DNA of 64,000 nt from the NCBI GenBank assembly GCA_019637295.1, contig JAHBVX010000009.1, positions 124,001 to 188,000 of the forward strand, written 5' to 3'. The notes below the pieces were generated by a model that had not been told where the DNA came from, made no database searches, and saw only the letters and a program-made list of their open reading frames with translations. Origin of the DNA: Polyangiaceae bacterium (GTDB lineage: Bacteria > Myxococcota_A > Polyangia > Polyangiales > Polyangiaceae). The position numbers and the translations under genes are program-made. Positions 36,319 to 45,309 of the stretch are shown piece after piece. How positions within the stretch are numbered: position 1 is the stretch's first letter; every line of letters begins with the position of its first letter.

Positions 36319-37352
36319 TGGGCGCGGCAGCTCGGCGTTGCTGCAGAGTGAACTCGGCTCGGCGCGCAGTCCCGGGGGAGCTGTCGCATCCGCTCGCGCT
36401 GGCTGCCATCGCGCTCCTCGCGCTGAACGACCACGTGCTCAAAGGCGCCGGCCTGCTGCCCGCATGGCTCACCGGAAAATTGAGCGATGTCGCGGGATTA
36501 TATCTCTTCCCGCTGTTGCTCTTCGCGCTGGGCAGCGCGATCGCCAGCGTGCTCGGCGTTGGCAGCAGGCGCTGGCGTGTTCAGCTCGCACGCCTGGCGC
36601 CCGCGGCCACCGGCCTCGGCTTCGTCGGGGTCAAGCTCGACCCCGCGTTCAACGCCTGGGTGTCCAGCTGGTGGGGGCCAATGGTCCTCGATCCGACGGA
36701 TCTGCTCGCCCTCGTCGCGCTCGTGCCGGCGGGGCGTCACTTGCGGCGCGCTGCCGAGCGGGCTGCTGCTACCCCTGAGCCTCCTCGGTGGCTCCGCTCG
36801 CTGGCCCTGGTGAGTGCCGCGCTGGCCTGCGTCGCGACGCCCCGGCCGATGATGCGCCGCAACTATCCGATGTGGGAGCTCGAGGCCGCGCGTCGCGTCG
36901 TCGGCTGCATGAACGTCGCGGCCTGGGTCTCGAAGTCCGGCAAGCAAGGCCTGGGCGTCACCCTCGAGCTCGCGCCCCAGGGAGAGGCTTGCGAGCTAGC
37001 GATCCTTGGCGCCGAGGTGCAGCTGCGGGACGGTGACAGGGTGCGCGCAGCGCAGCTGCCGGGGCCGTTGCGGCTCACGGGTGAGGGGCACGTCTATCTC
37101 CCGTTCGAGTTCGACAACGAGCGAGCGTGGAACGACGGCAAGCGGCACGCCACGCTCCGGCTCGAGCTGAGCGCCGGAGGCGAGCGGGCGCGGTGGGTCG
37201 TCCCCATGGAGCACGTGCGGCACGCTCCCCACGTGCGAGATCGGCCGATCGAGCCGCAGCGCGACGCCGGTTCGTCGCAGCCGGCGCTGGTGCCTCGCGA
37301 GACCGACCCCGGCTTGCCCGAGTTCGCTCAGCCGCCGGAGCAGGCCCCGTGA
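36318..37352 (+). CDS. Membrane protein of unknown function
   Basis: A 344-residue protein. N-terminal hydrophobic segments appear at about residues 27-45, 60-80 and 125-140 (HPLALAAIALLALNDHVLKG, DVAGLYLFPLLLFALGSAIA, PTDLLALVALVP), followed by one near residue 170-185 (LRSLALVSAALACVATPRP) and a long periplasmic domain of beta character (GVTLELAPQGEACELAILGA, LPGPLRLTGEGHVYLPFEFD). No named family. It starts inside the hydrolase stop and its own TGA overlaps the next start (GTGA), so three genes are coupled. Confidence 0.75.
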   Translation: MGAAARRCCRVNSARRAVPGELSHPLALAAIALLALNDHVLKGAGLLPAWLTGKLSDVAGLYLFPLLLFALGSAIASVLGVGSRRWRVQLARLAPAATGLGFVGVKLDPAFNAWVSSWWGPMVLDPTDLLALVALVPAGRHLRRAAERAAATPEPPRWLRSLALVSAALACVATPRPMMRRNYPMWELEAARRVVGCMNVAAWVSKSGKQGLGVTLELAPQGEACELAILGAEVQLRDGDRVRAAQLPGPLRLTGEGHVYLPFEFDNERAWNDGKRHATLRLELSAGGERARWVVPMEHVRHAPHVRDRPIEPQRDAGSSQPALVPRETDPGLPEFAQPPEQAP

Positions 37353-37927
37353 GGCGCTCCCCGATGGCGCTCGGCGCCTGCCTGGTCATCGGCTGTGCGC
37401 ACACCCACCTCGAGCGCAACGCACCCGGGCACGTCGACGTGAGGGCCCCGCCCGAGGACCTCCGCTCGCGAGAGCCCGAGCAGCCCGGGGATCCGGGCGA
37501 ACGCCTGCTCACGGCCAGCGTCGGCGCGTTCGCCGGGCTCGGCTGGGCGTCTCCGGCGGACGGGCGCTTCGACTACGGCGTCGGCCCCGAGCTCAGCGTG
37601 TCCCTCGGCGAGCGGCCCAGCAGCCACTACGAGGACGACTTCTTCCTGCTCCCCGCGCGCAGCTTTGGACTGCACCTCGGGCTCTCGGCGGTGGACGCCG
37701 AGGGCAGCGGCCTGGGCCCGGCGTTCGCCGAGTTGGCCTTCAGCGAGACGCTCACTCGACTGTCCGTCGGCTACGCCGTCGACGTCGGGGACGAGCGCAA
37801 CGGTCCGCAGGCGACGCTGGCCATGGGGCCGCTGTACCTGCGCGCGACCCACCTCTTCTCGTACGGGACCAGCGTGCACCTCGGGCTCGCGCTGTTCGGG
37901 AGTCACAGCTGGGTCTGGAGCCAGTGA
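37349..37927 (+). CDS. Predicted lipoprotein/outer-membrane beta protein
   Basis: A 192-residue protein from a GTG that overlaps the upstream stop by 4 nt (an ATG at 37364 is possible). The N-terminus (MALGACLVIGCAH) gives a lipidated Cys. The mature protein alternates short beta strands (LLTASVGAFAGLGWASPADG, SFGLHLGLSAVDAEGSGLGP, TLAMGPLYLRATHLFSYGTS, VHLGLALFGSHSWVWSQ), the pattern of a small beta-barrel ending in an aromatic residue. Likely an envelope partner of the preceding membrane protein (inference). Confidence 0.68.
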   Translation: MRRSPMALGACLVIGCAHTHLERNAPGHVDVRAPPEDLRSREPEQPGDPGERLLTASVGAFAGLGWASPADGRFDYGVGPELSVSLGERPSSHYEDDFFLLPARSFGLHLGLSAVDAEGSGLGPAFAELAFSETLTRLSVGYAVDVGDERNGPQATLAMGPLYLRATHLFSYGTSVHLGLALFGSHSWVWSQ

Positions 37928-37934
37928 GCCGCGC

Positions 37935-39653
37935 TCAGCGCGGGATGGGTGGCGGCGGTGCGATGGCCTTCAGGTTCATACCACCGGGATACTGGTAGCT
38001 CGTGTAGCGGCCGTAGCCGAGCACCTGAAGCCCCACGGGCTTGGAGGCGACCAGCACGTGCGCGCCGTCCTTGCCGGCGCCCAGCGGTAGCCGCGCCACG
38101 CCATAGCCCGATCCGATGGTCTGGGGCGTCGCGATCACCGGCGCGCCATCGAGCGTCAAGGTCGCGTCCAGCGGCATGACCACGTCCGCGTAGCTGACGT
38201 CGTAGTTCAGCGGAGCGAGGAAGACGTATTTCACGCGATACTGCTCGACGGCTGTCATCAGGCTGAGGGAGGGATCGCCCTTGCCGTCGATGTTGACCTC
38301 GTCCGGGGCCTGCGGGTCCGGATCAACGAGCGAGCCAGCTAGCTGGAATGACGCGACGGCGAAGGGCTCGCTGCCCTCGACCTCGAAGCTCTGCTTGACG
38401 ACGCCGAGGTCCACCCACTGCCCCGCGTTCAACGTCGTGGGGGCGCCGCTCGGCGCGCCGCTCGGGTAGGTGAAGCTGGTGCCGTCGAAGTTGCCGTAGA
38501 TGCGCACCACGTGGCCCGGGACATCGCCCTTCGGTCCGGTGGGTGGGGAGACGAAGTAGCGCTTGCCGAAGGTCTCCGCGGGCAGCAGCGACTCTTCTGT
38601 GTGGTCGCAAGCGACCTTGTCGTCCGGGACCAAGGAGCACGCCGTCCCGGTGATCACCTGCACCGGCTTGCTCGCTTGTACCAGCGAGCCGCTCAGCTCG
38701 CCGGCGCCGGTGAGGGAGGTATAGGTGAAGAGCTGCACCACGTCCCCGGCGTCGAGCGAGAACGTCGTGCTGCCGCCTGCGGGGACCGCGGCGATGCCGC
38801 CTCCCGCCTCGATCGTGCCGGTGCCGGACACGTAGACCGTGACGCTCGTGCCGTTCTCGGTCCCGGTGATGGCCATGAACTCGGGGTAGGACGTGACGAA
38901 GTGATGGTAGCCGTGCCGGCCTGCCATGCGGTAGTTGCCCGTCATCGCCGTGCTCGGCAAGAGCAGCGAGGCGTCGTTCGAGTAGGTGTAGTAGGTCTGG
39001 TTGCAGTTGGTGGGAAACGGACACGTCGGCGCCGTCGGCTTGCACTGCGACCAGTTCTTGCCGGGCGCGCCGCCGATGGATGCGTACTGCAGCGGGTTGA
39101 ACTGGTACACGGCGACGGGCCGTGTGCTGACCAAGTGGTAGGCGCCGCCGTTGACCCGCGCCGTGGTCGGCGAGGTCGTCGCTTGATTGCACTGATCCGC
39201 CTCGGGTCCCTTCAGGGCGGGGACCCAGGGCAGGTAGATGGTGCGCAGCTCGTTGGGCGGGATGTCCGCGGAGCCGACGGGCGTGCCGCCGATGGTGACC
39301 GTGACCGACGCCGTCTCGCTGCCGGCGTTGGCGGCGACCACCGCGAAGTCGAACACGGACCAGACGCCGTTGGCCGTGACCGTCGGCCAGAAGTCGCAGC
39401 CGATGTAGGTCTTACGCTCGGCGGCCTCCGCGCAGGTCTCGGGATCGACGACGCCGGCGTCGTCACCTCCGGCGCTCCCGCCGACGCTGATCCCGGCGTC
39501 GTCGGCGCCGCCGCCGGTCCCGCCGCCCGCGCCGCCGCTGCCCCCGTTGTTCGGGCTCTGGTTGCTGGTCGCCGAGCAGCTCGCGCCGAGCAGCGCGAGC
39601 GCCGCGAGCAGACCGAAGCCTCGGAGTGCGTGCCATCCGTCTCGAGCCCTCAT
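37935..39653 (-). CDS. IgGFc-binding-domain-like surface lipoprotein
   Basis: A 572-residue lipoprotein (FGLLAALALLGASCSATSNQ). After a Gly-rich linker comes a domain with the pattern of the IgGFc-binding N-terminal region (PF17517-like): GCDFWPTVTANGVWSVFDFA, VAVYQFNPLQYASIGG, NDASLLLPSTAMTGNYRMAG, YPEFMAITGTENGTSVTVYV, ETFGKRYFVSPPTGPKGDVP and GAHVLVASKPVGLQVLGYGR. Many Cys residues suggest disulfides. In myxobacteria these proteins are abundant and of unknown, probably adhesive, role. It is divergent from the Spy/CpxP-like gene. Confidence 0.83.
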   Translation of the reverse strand: MRARDGWHALRGFGLLAALALLGASCSATSNQSPNNGGSGGAGGGTGGGADDAGISVGGSAGGDDAGVVDPETCAEAAERKTYIGCDFWPTVTANGVWSVFDFAVVAANAGSETASVTVTIGGTPVGSADIPPNELRTIYLPWVPALKGPEADQCNQATTSPTTARVNGGAYHLVSTRPVAVYQFNPLQYASIGGAPGKNWSQCKPTAPTCPFPTNCNQTYYTYSNDASLLLPSTAMTGNYRMAGRHGYHHFVTSYPEFMAITGTENGTSVTVYVSGTGTIEAGGGIAAVPAGGSTTFSLDAGDVVQLFTYTSLTGAGELSGSLVQASKPVQVITGTACSLVPDDKVACDHTEESLLPAETFGKRYFVSPPTGPKGDVPGHVVRIYGNFDGTSFTYPSGAPSGAPTTLNAGQWVDLGVVKQSFEVEGSEPFAVASFQLAGSLVDPDPQAPDEVNIDGKGDPSLSLMTAVEQYRVKYVFLAPLNYDVSYADVVMPLDATLTLDGAPVIATPQTIGSGYGVARLPLGAGKDGAHVLVASKPVGLQVLGYGRYTSYQYPGGMNLKAIAPPPPIPR

Positions 39654-39748
39654 GCCCCAAGCATACACCGATTCACACTTCTCAACACGACGCCCGGTAC
39701 GCGCTTAACCGCCGACCGCCATGCTGCCCCCCGAAAGGACGAAAGCGC

Positions 39749-40201
39749 ATGTTCGGGATTCTGTTCGGCACGGCGTGTCTCTTTGGGTTCATCTGGATGT
39801 GGCGGCACCCCGAGGGCCACCGGCGCTGGCGGCGCGGGGGGAGGCTGGGTCGCCACTGGCTGCGATTCATCTTCGACCGGCTCGACACCTCCCCCGGGCA
39901 GGAGCGGGTGATGCGCGTCGCTTTCGACGACGTGGCCGAACGCGGTTACGCGACGCTCGACGCGTTGCATGACGCCCGGCGCAATCTGGCCCGCGCGTTT
40001 CGCGAGGAGGAGCTGGTGGCCGAGCGCGTCGTCGCAGAGCTCACGCGCCCCGACGACGCGCTCGCCGAGCTGCGTCGGACCCTCGGCGCTCGACTCGCCG
40101 AGCTCCACGCCACCCTCGACCCCGAACAGCGCGCTCGCTTCGCCGACTCGTTGGCCAGGAGCCCGCGCGGCTCGCGGGGGCCCTACCGCAGCGTGTGCTG
40201 A
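39749..40201 (+). CDS. Spy/CpxP-type periplasmic heavy-metal sensor or chaperone-like protein
   Basis: A 150-residue protein with one N-terminal TM/anchor (MFGILFGTACLFGFIWMWRH) and a helical domain like the LTxxQ/Spy-CpxP family (RVMRVAFDDVAERGYATLDA, LARAFREEELVAERVVAELT, ELHATLDPEQRARFADSLA). Such proteins sense envelope stress or metal ions and regulate a two-component system. It is first in a run of four same-strand genes: 71-residue membrane protein, response regulator and histidine kinase follow within 24 nt gaps or overlap, so a stress-response operon is likely. Confidence 0.8.
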   Translation: MFGILFGTACLFGFIWMWRHPEGHRRWRRGGRLGRHWLRFIFDRLDTSPGQERVMRVAFDDVAERGYATLDALHDARRNLARAFREEELVAERVVAELTRPDDALAELRRTLGARLAELHATLDPEQRARFADSLARSPRGSRGPYRSVC

Positions 40202-40224
40202 CCGTCACGAGAGGAACCAAGACC

Positions 40225-40440
40225 ATGAAACGACGAATCGGGATGGGGATCTTGCTGCTCGGCGCCGTCGCCGGCATCTCGCTGGGCGCTCTGCGCCTCT
40301 CCTGCTGGCAGCGGGCCGACCGGGCCTCGACCCACCAGCCGCGCTCCGCGCGCGTGGCCTTCGAGCGTCGGGTCGCCGCCGTGTGCGCCGAGGCGGCGCT
40401 CGCTGCGCAGTCACCGACGCAGCGTCCGACAGTCCAGTGA
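40225..40440 (+). CDS. Small membrane-anchored protein of the two-component operon
   Basis: A 71-residue protein: one hydrophobic segment (MKRRIGMGILLLGAVAGISL) then a short periplasmic tail (RADRASTHQPRSARVAFERR). No family recognised. Position between the Spy/CpxP-like gene (24-nt gap) and the response regulator (13-nt gap) suggests a small accessory subunit. Confidence 0.6.
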   Translation: MKRRIGMGILLLGAVAGISLGALRLSCWQRADRASTHQPRSARVAFERRVAAVCAEAALAAQSPTQRPTVQ

Positions 40441-40453
40441 TAGAGTCTCTCAG

Positions 40454-41125
40454 GTGCCGCTTCGCGTGCTGCTCGTCGACGATGACCGGCGTCTGTCGGA
40501 GGCGCTCGTCGACTACCTGCGCCCGCACGACGTGTCGCTCACCTGGGCGCGCGACGGCAGTGAGGGCCTCGAGCAACTGCGGCGTGACACCTTCGACGCC
40601 GTACTGCTCGACGTGATGATGCCCGGCCTCGACGGCCTCGAGGTCCTGCGCCGGATCCGCCGAGAGCGCGACGTCGTCGTGATCATGCTCACCGCGCGGG
40701 GGGACGAGTCGGACCGCGTGGTCGGGCTCGAGCTGGGCGCCGACGACTACGTGGCCAAGCCCTTCAGCCCGCGCGAGCTGCTCGCGCGGCTGCGGGCGGT
40801 GCTCAGGCGCACGCAGCCCGCGGCGGACGCGGAGCGGCTCGCAGTCGGCGGCGTGGAGGTGGACGTGGGCGCACGGCGCGCGCGGGTACGCGGTCGAGAC
40901 GTGGAGCTCACGGGGCTCGAGCTCGACATCCTGGTGGCGCTGATGCGCCGCGCGGGGCGCGTCGTGCCGCGGGCGAACCTGCTCGACGAGGCTGGCCGCG
41001 ACGAAGCCGTGGGCGACCGCACGGTGGACGTGCACATCTCGCACCTCCGCAAGAAGCTCGGCGACGCGACGTTGATCCGTACGGTGCGCGGCGTCGGCTA
41101 CGTCTTCGCTCGCGAGGCAGAGTGA
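40454..41125 (+). CDS. OmpR-type response regulator
   Basis: A 223-residue regulator from a GTG. The receiver has an acidic pocket (LLVDDD), the phospho-acceptor Asp 53 in LLDVMMPGLDGLEVL, and KPFSPRELLARLRAVLRR with the conserved Lys. The C-terminal winged helix (ERLAVGGVEVDVGARRARVR, LEVELTG-like LELDILVALMRRAGRVVPRA, VHISHLRKKLGD) is of OmpR/PhoB type. It acts as a DNA-binding transcription factor. Its TGA overlaps the GTG of the histidine kinase gene by 4 nt, so they are one system. Confidence 0.94.
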   Translation: MPLRVLLVDDDRRLSEALVDYLRPHDVSLTWARDGSEGLEQLRRDTFDAVLLDVMMPGLDGLEVLRRIRRERDVVVIMLTARGDESDRVVGLELGADDYVAKPFSPRELLARLRAVLRRTQPAADAERLAVGGVEVDVGARRARVRGRDVELTGLELDILVALMRRAGRVVPRANLLDEAGRDEAVGDRTVDVHISHLRKKLGDATLIRTVRGVGYVFAREAE

Positions 41126-42375
41126 AGCACCGGCGGTTTCGTGGCCGGCGGTCGAACCTGCGACACCGCCTGTTCGTGCTGTTCGGGCTTTGCATCCTGG
41201 CCACGGTGGCGGCAGTGACCCTGGCCTACGTGCTCATCGGCCCGGGGCCGATGAGCTACCGAGAGGCAGTCTCGCGGGTCGAACGCTACGTGGGCGCGCG
41301 GCTCGAGGAGGTGTGGGACGAGCCCACCGAGCGCACGAGGCTCACCGAGCAGGCTGCTCAGGAGCTGGGCCTCGGCATCGTCCTGCTCGACGCCACGGGG
41401 CAGGAGCTGTCGCGTCACGGAGCGGACTGCCCGCGCACGCCGTATCGAGTGTTCATCGAGCGCGACGGCGTGCGGCTCGGTGAGATGCGGGCCTGTACGG
41501 CGACGCGTTGGCGTCGCGGGCCCGGTCCGTTCCTGTTCGGTGTGCTGGTGTTCGCCGCTGCGCTCTGGCTGGCCGCTGGCTGGGCGGCTAGGCGCATGAC
41601 GCGCCCGCTCGAGCGCTTGCTCGCGACCGCGAGAGCCATCGGCGACGGAGACACGAGCGTACGCACGGGGCTGACCCGCGTGGCGGACGGCGAGCTCGGC
41701 GGCCTCGGCGAGGCGATGGATGAGATGGCCGAGCGCATCGCGCGGCAGATGGGGGACCAGCGAGAGCTGCTCGCGGTCGTCAGTCACGAGATCCGCTCGC
41801 CGCTCACGCGCCTGCGGGTGATGCTGGAGACACTGGAGGAGCGCGGCGCCTCTCCGGACGATCTCGAGCGGATGGAGCGCGAGATCCGCGGCCTGGACGG
41901 CCTGGTGGGAGAGCTGCTGGCCAGCTCCCGCCTCGAGTTCGCGCTGCAGGACGAGAGAACGCTCGACGCCGGCGAGGTGCTGCGGGCCGCGGCGGAGCGG
42001 GCCGGGGTCGAGCCGAGTCGCGTGCGTGTGGCGCAGGACGTGGGCCAGCTCCGGGGGGACGCGAGCTTGCTCGCGCGCGCGCTCGACAACCTGCTCGACA
42101 ACGCTCGCGTTCACGGTGGTGGAGTCGACAGCGTGAGCGCGACGCGCATCGAGGGCGCCGTGCTGTTCGCCGTGCAGGATCGCGGGCCAGGCTTCACGGA
42201 GGAGCTCGAGCAGACCGCGTTCGAGTCCTTCGTGCGCGGTAGCCGGAGCGGCGGCTCGTCGCTGGGGCTCGGCTTGTCGCTTGTGCGACGGATCGCGGAG
42301 AGCCACGGCGGCCGCGCCTTCGTCGAGAGACCCAGCGCGGGGGGTACGCGGGTCTGCTTTTCCGTTCGCGTCTGA
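41122..42375 (+). CDS. Sensor histidine kinase
   Basis: A 417-residue membrane kinase. N-terminal TM at about residues 16-40, a short periplasmic part, second TM at about 136-157, a HAMP-like linker (RRMTRPLERLLATARAIGDG), the H-box LLAVVSHEIRSPLTRLRVML with phosphorylated His 222, and the ATPase domain with N-box (LLARALDNLLDNARVHGGGV), G1 box (VQDRGPGFTEELEQ) and G2 box (GGSSLGLGLSLVRRIAESHG). The cognate regulator is directly upstream with a 4-nt overlap. The signal is unknown; the Spy/CpxP-like gene suggests envelope or metal stress. Confidence 0.94.
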   Translation: MKHRRFRGRRSNLRHRLFVLFGLCILATVAAVTLAYVLIGPGPMSYREAVSRVERYVGARLEEVWDEPTERTRLTEQAAQELGLGIVLLDATGQELSRHGADCPRTPYRVFIERDGVRLGEMRACTATRWRRGPGPFLFGVLVFAAALWLAAGWAARRMTRPLERLLATARAIGDGDTSVRTGLTRVADGELGGLGEAMDEMAERIARQMGDQRELLAVVSHEIRSPLTRLRVMLETLEERGASPDDLERMEREIRGLDGLVGELLASSRLEFALQDERTLDAGEVLRAAAERAGVEPSRVRVAQDVGQLRGDASLLARALDNLLDNARVHGGGVDSVSATRIEGAVLFAVQDRGPGFTEELEQTAFESFVRGSRSGGSSLGLGLSLVRRIAESHGGRAFVERPSAGGTRVCFSVRV

Positions 42376-42403
42376 GGTCTGGGCAACCTACCATGGGTGC
42401 GGG

Positions 42404-43516
42404 ATGACGCCCGAGGACGACGAGGACTCCGACGCGGTACCGACCCGCGCCCTGCCGATGGAGCCGAGCGAGCCCGCGCCCGTGGCGCTGCGGGCGCCGC
42501 GCGTTCCTCAGGGGTTCGGCGTCCAGGCGTCGCCTGGCCTGCCGCCGCCGCGCCCGAGCGTCCCCATGAGCGGCGTGGCGGTGAGGCCCGATGGCCCTCC
42601 GCCGCCGCCGCGCCGCCCGCTCAGTCAGCCGCCTCCACCTCCGCGGCGCGCACCCCCCGGCTCGAGTCCGTCTCCGACCACCCAGCGCAGCTGGGTACCG
42701 CCGCGGCCGGACGGCACCTCGGCGCCTCCAACGCGGACCTCACCGCAGGTCGCGCCTCCGCCGCCGCCATCACACCGCCCACCGAGTCTCGGCGCCCCGC
42801 CGCTGCCCGCGCGCAGCTCACCGAGCCTGGCGCCGCCGCCGCCGTCGCTGCGCTCCTCGCCGAGCATGGCGCCTGCGCCATCGGAGCCCACCAACAGCTT
42901 GCCGCCGCCGGCCGGAGCGTCGCCCTTCGAGCTGCTCGAGTCCGAGCTGGCGCACACCAAGCGAGTGCTGTCGCGGCGCATCGCCGAGCTGAATCGACTG
43001 CGCCAGGAGACGGAGTCTGCGTCGCAGCGTTCGGCAGAGCGCGACGTCCGGATCCGGCAGCTCGAGCACGAGCTGGCGGAAGCGCGGGCGTCCGAGGCGC
43101 TCGCGCTCGCGCGCTTGACCGAGAGCCGTCGCGTTGGCGACGTGCAGCGTGAGCTGGAGTCGAGGGTGGCGCAGCTACAGCAGCGCCTCTCGACGCAGCA
43201 AGAGCTCGCGGAGCGAGTCGAGGCGACCGAGCGCGCGCTCGCCGAGCGCGACCGGCGCATCCGCGAGCTCGAGAGCGAAATCGAACTGAATCAAGGCTGG
43301 GCCGCCACCGAACGTCCGGATGATCTCACGGCCATTCGTGGGATCGGCCCCAAGCTGCGCGACCGCCTGCACGCGGCCGACGTGCGCAGCTATGGCGCGA
43401 TCGCCGCGTGGTCCGACGCGGACGTGGAGCGCATGGCCCCGCTGCTCGGAGTCCACGCGTCGCGGATCCGGCGGGACGGCTGGGTCGAGTCCGCCAAGCA
43501 GCTGGCGCGCGGCTAG
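42404..43516 (+). CDS. Pro-rich coiled-coil protein with C-terminal helix-hairpin-helix domain
   Basis: A 370-residue protein. Residues 1-190 are Pro/Ser-rich with few charged residues. Residues about 180-300 form a long coiled coil (FELLESELAHTKRVLSRRIA, LRQETESASQRSAERDVRIR, ELAEARASEALALARLTESR). The C-terminus (DDLTAIRGIGPKLRDRLHAA, then DVRSYGAIAAWSDADVERMA) is a helix-hairpin-helix fold of the kind found in DNA-binding proteins and in NuoE-like proteins. Role unknown; perhaps a polar organiser or DNA-binding scaffold (inference). Confidence 0.75.
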   Translation: MTPEDDEDSDAVPTRALPMEPSEPAPVALRAPRVPQGFGVQASPGLPPPRPSVPMSGVAVRPDGPPPPPRRPLSQPPPPPRRAPPGSSPSPTTQRSWVPPRPDGTSAPPTRTSPQVAPPPPPSHRPPSLGAPPLPARSSPSLAPPPPSLRSSPSMAPAPSEPTNSLPPPAGASPFELLESELAHTKRVLSRRIAELNRLRQETESASQRSAERDVRIRQLEHELAEARASEALALARLTESRRVGDVQRELESRVAQLQQRLSTQQELAERVEATERALAERDRRIRELESEIELNQGWAATERPDDLTAIRGIGPKLRDRLHAADVRSYGAIAAWSDADVERMAPLLGVHASRIRRDGWVESAKQLARG

Positions 43517-43526
43517 GCGCTCCGGC

Positions 43527-45287
43527 TCAGGGGCAGCGCTCGGGGACCTCGTCCGAGTCCGGGTCCAGGTAGAGCACGAGCTTGCCCACGGGGACGTGCC
43601 CCTCGAGGCCCTCGAGCACCAGCCCCTTGCACAACGCCTCGCGCGTCACGCCTGTCGTGAGATCGAGCGAGTGGGTGGCCATCAGTGACCAGACGTCCGC
43701 GCCGGGTATCTCCTGCTCGACGCGGATACGGAGGGTGCCTCGGGTCAGCTCGCGACCGGTCAGGCTCAGCCCGCGAGGCGACGTGCCCGCGTCTGCAGGC
43801 CCAAGGCACTCGCTCGAGGTCGAGGTCTCGACGCACACCCTCGCGGACGGGTGGACCGTGGCGAGGGGCCCGCCCTGCACGCGCTCGACGCCCCCGAGAC
43901 GCAGTCGAAAGCGCTCGTCGTCGGGCAGAGCGGCGCCGCAGCCCTGTGCGCCACAGCCGTGACCCGAGGGGCAGCAGTCGCACACCGCCTCGCAGCCGAG
44001 GGGTAGCCCCGAGCTCGCCGCGTCCGCCTCGGCGTCCACGGGCGGCGCGCTCTGGGCGTCGAGGGGCTCCGCGGGCGTTGGCTGTCCGCTGGTCGTCGGC
44101 TGCGGGACGGTTCTCGGCTGCGGGGGGCTCGCGGTCGGCTCGGGCACTGGGTCCGGCGCCGGCTTCCAGTAGAGCAGCGTGAGCAGCGCGCCGAGCAGCA
44201 GCGCCATGGTGGCGACCACCGCGACGGTGGCGCGACTCGAGCGCGGCGCCTCCGGCTCGACAGCCGCCAGAGCGGCGCCCGGGGCCGGCGGGGGCTCGAC
44301 GGTCCGCGCTTGGGCGCGCGCGGCCACGCCGCTCAGCCGGGTGCTCGCGGCGGCGGTGTCGCCGAAGGCCGAAGCGTCGGCGACGTTCGCGTCCGGGCCG
44401 CTGGACAAGATCACCGACGAGACAGCGCGCATCCCGCGAGCGATCGCCTCACCGTTGGGCAGCCGCTCGGCCGGCGCCAGCGCCAGGGCTCCGGCCAACA
44501 GCGAGCCGAGGGGTTCGGGCTGCGAGACGAGGGGCAGCTTGCGGCCTTCGCGGGCGAGGTTGCGGTAGGTGTCTGCGAACACGAAGGGAGTGGCGTCCAA
44601 CGCGATCCCCGCCGGGTGGGTGCGGGTTATCAGTCGCGTCGCCAGCACGCCGAAGGCGAACACGTCGAGCTTCGGATCCGTCGTAGAGCCGTCGAAGCTA
44701 CCCGGGTCGAGCGCCTCGGGCGCGAGGTACGACAGCGTGCCCACCAGGCCCCCTTCACGCGTCAGTCGCGTGTTCGTTCCGGCATCGATCGCGATACCCA
44801 GGTCCACGAGCTTGACCGTTCCGGGCAGCTCCGGTGTGTCCCAGAAGTCGTTCCGCACCAGGACGTTCTCGAGCTTCACATCGCGGTGGACGACGCCCCG
44901 GTCGTGCAGATAGGCCAGCGCGTCGGCCACCTGCGTCAGCGCTGCGCGGGCGTGGCGCTCGGTGAAGCGCGGATCGACGCTGGCGCTGGACAAGGCCATG
45001 CCGGCGACGAACTCCATGACCAGCCCGAGCACGTCCTTCTTCAGGTCCTCGAAGAGCCCATGGCACGCGACGAGCGACGGGTGCTCGAGCTTGGCGAGGG
45101 CGTGAGCCTCGCGCCGGGCCCGCTCGAGCAGCGAGCCCCGGGTCAAGGCCAGGGGGATCAGCTTGAGCGCGCGGTGCAGGCCGGGCTCGAGAGGGTCCCT
45201 GGCCTTCCAGACCTGCCCTTGGCCCCCCTCACCGAGCACGGACTCGAGCTCGAAGCGGTCGACACGTTCGCCTGGGGCAAGCTGCAC
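43527..45287 (-). CDS. Membrane Ser/Thr protein kinase with Cys-rich extracytoplasmic domain
   Basis: A 586-residue kinase. Kinase motifs: glycine loop LGEGGQGQV (18-26), ATP-Lys 42 (ALKLI), HRDVKLEN (134-141), DLG at 162-164 in place of DFG (the Asp is kept), and GLVGTLSYLAPEAL. A Pro/Ala linker precedes a TM helix (VAVVATMALLLGALLTLLYW). The extracytoplasmic domain has a CEAVCDCCPSGHGCGAQGCG cluster and a beta domain. Such sensors link an outside signal to intracellular phosphorylation. It follows the zinc-ribbon gene by 22 bases on the same strand. Confidence 0.9.
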   Translation of the reverse strand: MQLAPGERVDRFELESVLGEGGQGQVWKARDPLEPGLHRALKLIPLALTRGSLLERARREAHALAKLEHPSLVACHGLFEDLKKDVLGLVMEFVAGMALSSASVDPRFTERHARAALTQVADALAYLHDRGVVHRDVKLENVLVRNDFWDTPELPGTVKLVDLGIAIDAGTNTRLTREGGLVGTLSYLAPEALDPGSFDGSTTDPKLDVFAFGVLATRLITRTHPAGIALDATPFVFADTYRNLAREGRKLPLVSQPEPLGSLLAGALALAPAERLPNGEAIARGMRAVSSVILSSGPDANVADASAFGDTAAASTRLSGVAARAQARTVEPPPAPGAALAAVEPEAPRSSRATVAVVATMALLLGALLTLLYWKPAPDPVPEPTASPPQPRTVPQPTTSGQPTPAEPLDAQSAPPVDAEADAASSGLPLGCEAVCDCCPSGHGCGAQGCGAALPDDERFRLRLGGVERVQGGPLATVHPSARVCVETSTSSECLGPADAGTSPRGLSLTGRELTRGTLRIRVEQEIPGADVWSLMATHSLDLTTGVTREALCKGLVLEGLEGHVPVGKLVLYLDPDSDEVPERCP

Positions 45288-45309
45288 GGGTGTGCTCTCC
45301 CGGCCGGGC

